Part shown: positions 59,360 through 64,000 of the stretch, one piece after another | How the letters are laid out: each line of letters opens with the position of its first letter | How positions within the stretch are numbered: position 1 is the stretch's first letter | The notes under the pieces: generated by a model | Told to the model about the DNA's origin: nothing | Databases searched by the model: none | The model's input: only the letters and a program-made list of their open reading frames with translations | Position numbers and translations under genes: made by a program | Assembly: GCA_022774705.1 (NCBI GenBank) | Contig: JALFLM010000005.1 | Coordinates: forward strand, 26,783-90,782 | Length of the DNA: 64,000 nt | Origin: Lachnospiraceae bacterium | GTDB lineage: Bacteria > Bacillota > Clostridia > Lachnospirales > Lachnospiraceae | Direction of reading: 5' to 3'

Positions 59360-60751
59360 ATGGGAAATTCGAGTTGTTTCAGGGATTTTGCAAAATATTC
59401 TTCATTAAATGTTCTGGGGATGATCGGCCTTTCCTGTTATATCCTGGCAGATACTTTTTTTATCGCCAACGGACTGGGAGCGAACGGGCTGGCTGCCCTG
59501 AATCTGGCGATTCCCATTTACAGTCTTGTATACGGAAGTGGTCTGATGCTGGGAATGGGCGGCGCTACCAGATATGCCGTCTCCGGCGGACGGGACAAAA
59601 GCGGAAAGGATACGAAAAATGCAGAAAACACAAAAAATCCGGTGAAGGTAAATAATCCAGCTCCTGCAAACAATACCAAAAACAGGCTGACCGATGTAAT
59701 TTTTACCAATACGATTTACGCTGCTGCGGTTCTGGCACTGATTTTTATTGTGACGGGCATGTTTCTGTCCGGTCCTATTGCCCGGCTTCTGGGGGCGGAT
59801 GCGGAAATTTTTGAGATGACGAAAACCTATATTCATGTGGTTTTCCTGTTTTCACCGGCTTTTATCATGAACAATATTCTCATCTGCTTTGTGCGCAATG
59901 ACGGTGCTCCGAAGCTGGTCATGCTCGCCATGCTCATGGGAAGCTTTTTCAACATTGTGTTTGATTATATTTTTATCTTCCCTCTGCAGATGGGAATTCT
60001 GGGCGCTGTGCTGGCTACGGGCTTTTCACCGGTTGTGGGCATGCTGATTCTGTCGCTGCACCTGATCCGCAGAAAAAACCGGTTCCATCTTGTCAGAACC
60101 GGTCCACGTTTTTCCATTATTACATCGATTTTCTCTTTGGGTCTGCCCACACTGGTTACTGAACTTTCCTCAGGCATCGTAATCATTGTGTTCAATATCA
60201 TCATTCTGGGGCTGGAGGGCAATACCGGCGTGGCTGCCTACGGTGTGGTGGCCAACATTTCTCTGGTGGCTGCTTCCATCTACACGGGAATGGCGCAGGG
60301 TGTACAGCCGCTGATCAGCCGGGCTTTCGGACGAGGCGATCAGAGTACCATTCGACAGGTGCTGCGGTACGCACTGGTTACGGTACTGGTTCTCTCCTGC
60401 CTGATTTATGCCATGGTATTTATTTTCACCGGGCCGATTGTGCAGGCATTCAACAGCGAAAGCGATCCCCTGCTGCGGGAAATCGCCATAAACGGCATGA
60501 AGCTGTACTTCACAGCCGCTTTCTTTATGGGCTTCAATACGATTATCTCCGTCTTTTTCACATCTGTAGAAAAAGCAGCGCCGGCCCAGCTGATTTCCCT
60601 GCTGCGGGGCCTGTTTGTCATCATTCCCACTGCATTCATCATGTCGGAGCTGTTCGGCATCACTGGAGTATGGCTGGCATTTCCGGTGACGGAAATGATC
60701 GTAGCTGCAGCCGGCGCGGTGATTTACATGGGGATGAAGAAACAGCTGTAA
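59360..60751 (+). CDS. MATE family efflux transporter
   Basis: ORF with 12-TM MATE pattern (MGSFFNIVFDYIFIFPLQMGILGAVLATGFS, GMAQGVQPLISRAFGRGD); start at MGNSSCFRDFAKYSSLNV after a GAGGAGG RBS. Confidence 0.93.
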   Translation: MGNSSCFRDFAKYSSLNVLGMIGLSCYILADTFFIANGLGANGLAALNLAIPIYSLVYGSGLMLGMGGATRYAVSGGRDKSGKDTKNAENTKNPVKVNNPAPANNTKNRLTDVIFTNTIYAAAVLALIFIVTGMFLSGPIARLLGADAEIFEMTKTYIHVVFLFSPAFIMNNILICFVRNDGAPKLVMLAMLMGSFFNIVFDYIFIFPLQMGILGAVLATGFSPVVGMLILSLHLIRRKNRFHLVRTGPRFSIITSIFSLGLPTLVTELSSGIVIIVFNIIILGLEGNTGVAAYGVVANISLVAASIYTGMAQGVQPLISRAFGRGDQSTIRQVLRYALVTVLVLSCLIYAMVFIFTGPIVQAFNSESDPLLREIAINGMKLYFTAAFFMGFNTIISVFFTSVEKAAPAQLISLLRGLFVIIPTAFIMSELFGITGVWLAFPVTEMIVAAAGAVIYMGMKKQL

Positions 60752-60882
60752 ATAACAATATTGCTATTTTGCTTATTTCGCATTCACTTTGCTTATTTGT
60801 TTGTTTATTTTGCATTTAGTTCGTCTATTTGTTTACTCTTTTCACTTTTTCTTAGTTTAAACGCAAAAACAAACAAACTGCT

Positions 60883-61902
60883 TTGCTTGTAATTTGGCTT
60901 ACCGCCTATATTCTGGAACGAAAAAGCCGAAAACCTCAGTTTTCTCTGCTGGATGATAATACAATATATGAAATGCTGAATCTTTCCAGAAACCACATAC
61001 CAACACTGGCTTCCATCATGAATTTCGGCATTTATCCGCAGGGACTGTTCCCGCAGCTTTGTATCACTGCCATCTCCGTTCCCGGTTATGAAATCGGCGA
61101 TATCGGTACTTCGGATGAGCGTTTTACAGACAACAGGAGAATTGAAGGAACGCTTTCCGAAATGCTTGATGCAGCTTTGATTTTCTGCAGAAACAATATG
61201 AAAACAGGTACTTTTATCGACCCTCAGACCGGTAAGCGGACCGACCGGACAGAATATCCTGTTAAAGCTATCAGAGAAGCTGTTTTAAATGCTTTGATTC
61301 ACCGGGATTACAGTGTTCACACGGAAGGAACACCCATACAGATTAATTTTTTCAAAGACCGGCTGGAAATCCACAGTCCCGGTAATCTCTACGGACGCAT
61401 GACTGTAGAACAGCTAGGACATGCACGGCCCGACCTGCGAAATCCTGCTCTGGCTACCATGGCGGAAAATCTTCTTCAAGCAGAAAACCGTTACTCCGGT
61501 ATTCCCACGATCCGGCGTGAAATGAAAGCATCAGGTCTTCCTGAACCGGTATTTGAAAACCGCAGAAATGAATTTGTTGTTACTTTATATAACGGAACGG
61601 AATACAATCCGCCCCAAGACAGTCCTGCCGTAAGTCACAAAGCCGGAAATCAGCCGGAAAATCCCGATTCCGGCCTAGCAGCTCATGCAGATGCATCCGA
61701 CAGAATGAAAGAACTTCTTGAATACTGCCGGACTCCCCGCAGCCGTAAAGAAATTGCAGATTTTCTGAATATCAAAACTACCTTTTACGTAACAGCCAAT
61801 TACATTAATCCGCTGCTGGAGAAAGGATTTCTTCAGATGACAATTCCGGACAGGCCCAAAAGCAGGCTGCAGAAATATTATACTGTAGAAAAATCAATGT
61901 AA
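60883..61902 (+). pseudogene. 5'-truncated COG2865-like ATP-binding/AlbA-domain transcriptional regulator
   Basis: PVKAIREAVLNALIHRDYSVHTEGTPIQINFFKDRLEIHSPGNLYG and winged-helix C-terminus; begins mid-protein, and the expected N-terminal AlbA_2 (Schlafen-like) domain is absent. Confidence 0.7.
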
Positions 61903-61927
61903 AAAACACCATAGGAAAAGCACAAAA

Positions 61928-61967
61928 ACGCCCGCCGCATCGGTCATACCCCATGCGGCGGGCATTC
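61928..61967. terminator. Terminator between converging genes
   Basis: GCCCGCCGCAT-cggtcatacccc-ATGCGGCGGGC. Confidence 0.85.
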
Positions 61968-61998
61968 TTATCCACAGAATTCTATAATTTATTTCGTG

Positions 61999-62928
61999 TT
62001 ATTCACATTTCTTCAGCAGGTCTTCCCATCTTCTGTCAACTTCCTTCTGGAATTCTTCGATGAGGTATTCATTTTCCTTCTTGAAGAGGTGTTTGAAGCG
62101 GCCCTGTTTTACCAGCCAATCTTCGATGGGCAGCTTCTGCTTGGGTGTATAGTTCAGTACCCATTTGCCTTCGATGACTTCAAATAAGGGCCAGTAGCAG
62201 GTTTCCACACCGAGACGGCAGATTTCCATGATGTCGGGTGTGTTGTATCTCCAGCCTCTGGGGCAGGGTGCCATGATGTTCAGGAAGGCTGCGCCGGGGG
62301 TGTAGATGGCTTTTTCTGCTTTGGTGTGCAGGTCCTTGAAGTTTCTGGTAAATGTGGTCTGTGCCACATAGGGGATGTCATGGGCTGCGATAACCTGTGC
62401 CAGATCCTTGCGGTTCTGAGGCTTGCCGTTTGACTGGGAGCCTACAGGTGTTGTGGTGGTATCCGCATACATGGGTGTTGCGGAGGAACGCTGAATACCT
62501 GTGTTCATATATGCGCCGTTGTCGTAGCATACATAAACCATGTCATGATTTCTTTCCATGGCGCCGGACAGGGACTGCAGACCGATATCGTAGGTACCGC
62601 CGTCGCCGCCGAAGGTGATGAATTTGTAGGTTTCATCCAGTTTGCCCTTGCGGCGGAGTGCTTTGTAGGCACCTTCCACACCGCTCATGGTTGCGCCGGC
62701 ATTTTCAAATGCATTGTGAATGTAGCTGTCCTGATATGCCACATAGGGATACATGAAGGTGGATACCTCCAGACAGCCGGTTGCGTTGCCGATTACGGCC
62801 TTGTCGCCTTCATGCAGAGCACGCAGTACGTTTCTTACAGCGATGGTACCGCCGCAGCCTGCACACATTCTATGGCCCGGAGCAAGACGCTCAGGACGAT
62901 TCATTACTTCTTTAAAATTGTAGCTCAT
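61999..62928 (-). CDS. 2-oxoacid:ferredoxin oxidoreductase beta subunit (PorB/VorB-like, TPP-binding)
   Basis: HRMCAGCGGTIAVRNVLRAL, GNATGCLEVSTFMYPY, TFGGDGGTYDIGLQSLSGAMERNHDMVYVCYDNGAYMNTGIQRSSATP. Confidence 0.94.
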   Translation of the reverse strand: MSYNFKEVMNRPERLAPGHRMCAGCGGTIAVRNVLRALHEGDKAVIGNATGCLEVSTFMYPYVAYQDSYIHNAFENAGATMSGVEGAYKALRRKGKLDETYKFITFGGDGGTYDIGLQSLSGAMERNHDMVYVCYDNGAYMNTGIQRSSATPMYADTTTTPVGSQSNGKPQNRKDLAQVIAAHDIPYVAQTTFTRNFKDLHTKAEKAIYTPGAAFLNIMAPCPRGWRYNTPDIMEICRLGVETCYWPLFEVIEGKWVLNYTPKQKLPIEDWLVKQGRFKHLFKKENEYLIEEFQKEVDRRWEDLLKKCE

Positions 62929-62943
62929 TGCATTTCCTCCTGA

Positions 62944-64000
62944 TTACTCTCTTAAGCCCATATAACGGTATGCGCTGTCAGTACCTTCCGCAGCCACTTT
63001 TTCCAGCTCTGCAAATACTTCCTCGATGTGTTCCACACGGACATCACGGCCGCCGAGACCGTATACATAATTAACAGCTTCACAGTTGATCTTTGCACGG
63101 AACAGTGCTGCCATAACTTCAGCGCCGACGGGGCCGCCGTGGTCGTTGTAGCTTTCGGTACGGTCCATAAGAGCAACTGCCTTAACATTCTTAAGAGCCT
63201 GCGCGATTTCCTCAGCAGGGAAAGGACGGAACATACGGATCTTGATCAAGCCCACTTTTTTGCCTTCTGCGCGAAGTCTGTCAACGGCATCCTTTGCGGT
63301 ACCGGCAGCGGATCCGATCAGTACCATGGCGTATTCTGCATCTTCCATCTGATATTCTTCAAACCAGCCGTACTGTCTGCCGGTAATCTGTGCAAATTCA
63401 TCTGCAACTTCTTTGATGACACGTTTTGCGTTGTGCAGTCCTTCTGCCTGTGCACGTTTTGCCTCCATATAGAAATTGCTTACGGAGTAGGGGCCTACGG
63501 CCATTGTTTCCTGAGGATTCAGCATGTAGTGCTCAGGATGATATTCACCCACAAAATTCTTAACCTCTTCATCTTCCATCAGAATAATATTTTCCACTGC
63601 GTGGCTGGTGATGAAGCCGTCCTGACAGATCATGATGGGAAGCCGTACATCTTTATGCTCTGCAATGCGGAAAGCCTGAACCATATTGTCGTAAGCTTCC
63701 TGATTGTTTTCTGCATAAATCTGAATCCATCCTGCATCTCTTGCACCCATGGAATCAGAATGATCACAGTTGATGTTGATGGGGCCTGACAGGGCACGGT
63801 TTACCAGTGCCAGAGCGATAGGCAGACGATTGGAGGCTGCGATGTATAATTCTTCCCACATTAAAGCCATACCACAGGAAGAAGTTGCGGACAGGGTTCT
63901 TGCGCCTGCTGCTTCCGCACCGATTGCGGCACTCATGGCACTGTGTTCGGATTCAACAGGGATAAACTCCGTATCCACCTGACCGTTTGCCACGAATTTT
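62944..64000 (-). CDS. 2-oxoacid:ferredoxin oxidoreductase alpha subunit (PorA/VorA-like), runs off window
   Basis: Open through the edge (KFVANGQVDTEFIPVESEHSAMSAAIGAEAAGARTLSATSSCGMALMWEELYIAA...); GPININCDHSDSMGARDAGWIQIYAENNQEAYD. Confidence 0.94.
   Translation of the reverse strand, partial: KFVANGQVDTEFIPVESEHSAMSAAIGAEAAGARTLSATSSCGMALMWEELYIAASNRLPIALALVNRALSGPININCDHSDSMGARDAGWIQIYAENNQEAYDNMVQAFRIAEHKDVRLPIMICQDGFITSHAVENIILMEDEEVKNFVGEYHPEHYMLNPQETMAVGPYSVSNFYMEAKRAQAEGLHNAKRVIKEVADEFAQITGRQYGWFEEYQMEDAEYAMVLIGSAAGTAKDAVDRLRAEGKKVGLIKIRMFRPFPAEEIAQALKNVKAVALMDRTESYNDHGGPVGAEVMAALFRAKINCEAVNYVYGLGGRDVRVEHIEEVFAELEKVAAEGTDSAYRYMGLRE

Overview
Low-to-mid GC Firmicutes chromosomal window, most consistent with a spore-forming anaerobic Lachnospiraceae/Clostridiales genome (inferred from gene content: [FeFe] hydrogenases, ferredoxin-dependent ketoacid oxidoreductase, CotS and SPOCS/LysM spore proteins, T-box-controlled proS). 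About 45 protein genes are supported. They include glgC (partial), asnS, a PerR/reverse-rubrerythrin oxidative stress locus, an electron-bifurcating HydABC operon divergent from a sensory hydrogenase/SpoIIE phosphatase pair, a double-cubane 2-hydroxyacyl-CoA-dehydratase-like operon with DUF3343 and a class V aminotransferase, pgm, cca, proS, a two-component system, an RND pump with its TetR repressor, an LTA-synthase-like operon, metNIQ, an ECF sigma/anti-sigma pair, MATE, and PorB/PorA-type oxidoreductase subunits (partial). No CRISPR array, rRNA, tRNA, integrase or intact transposon was seen. The most unusual items are: (1) a ~540 bp non-coding block (2337-2876) packed with nested long inverted repeats; (2) a cytosolic ParB-like + BMP (periplasmic-binding-protein) fusion protein; (3) the sensory hydrogenase/phosphatase pair divergent from HydABC; (4) matching 21-bp operators at the PerR-like gene and rubrerythrin promoters; (5) HD-DUF2284 and HD-HAD fusion proteins; (6) a structured 5' leader upstream of MATE with mutually exclusive pairings. 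All calls come from reading the sequence and ORF track; no searches or folding programs were run.
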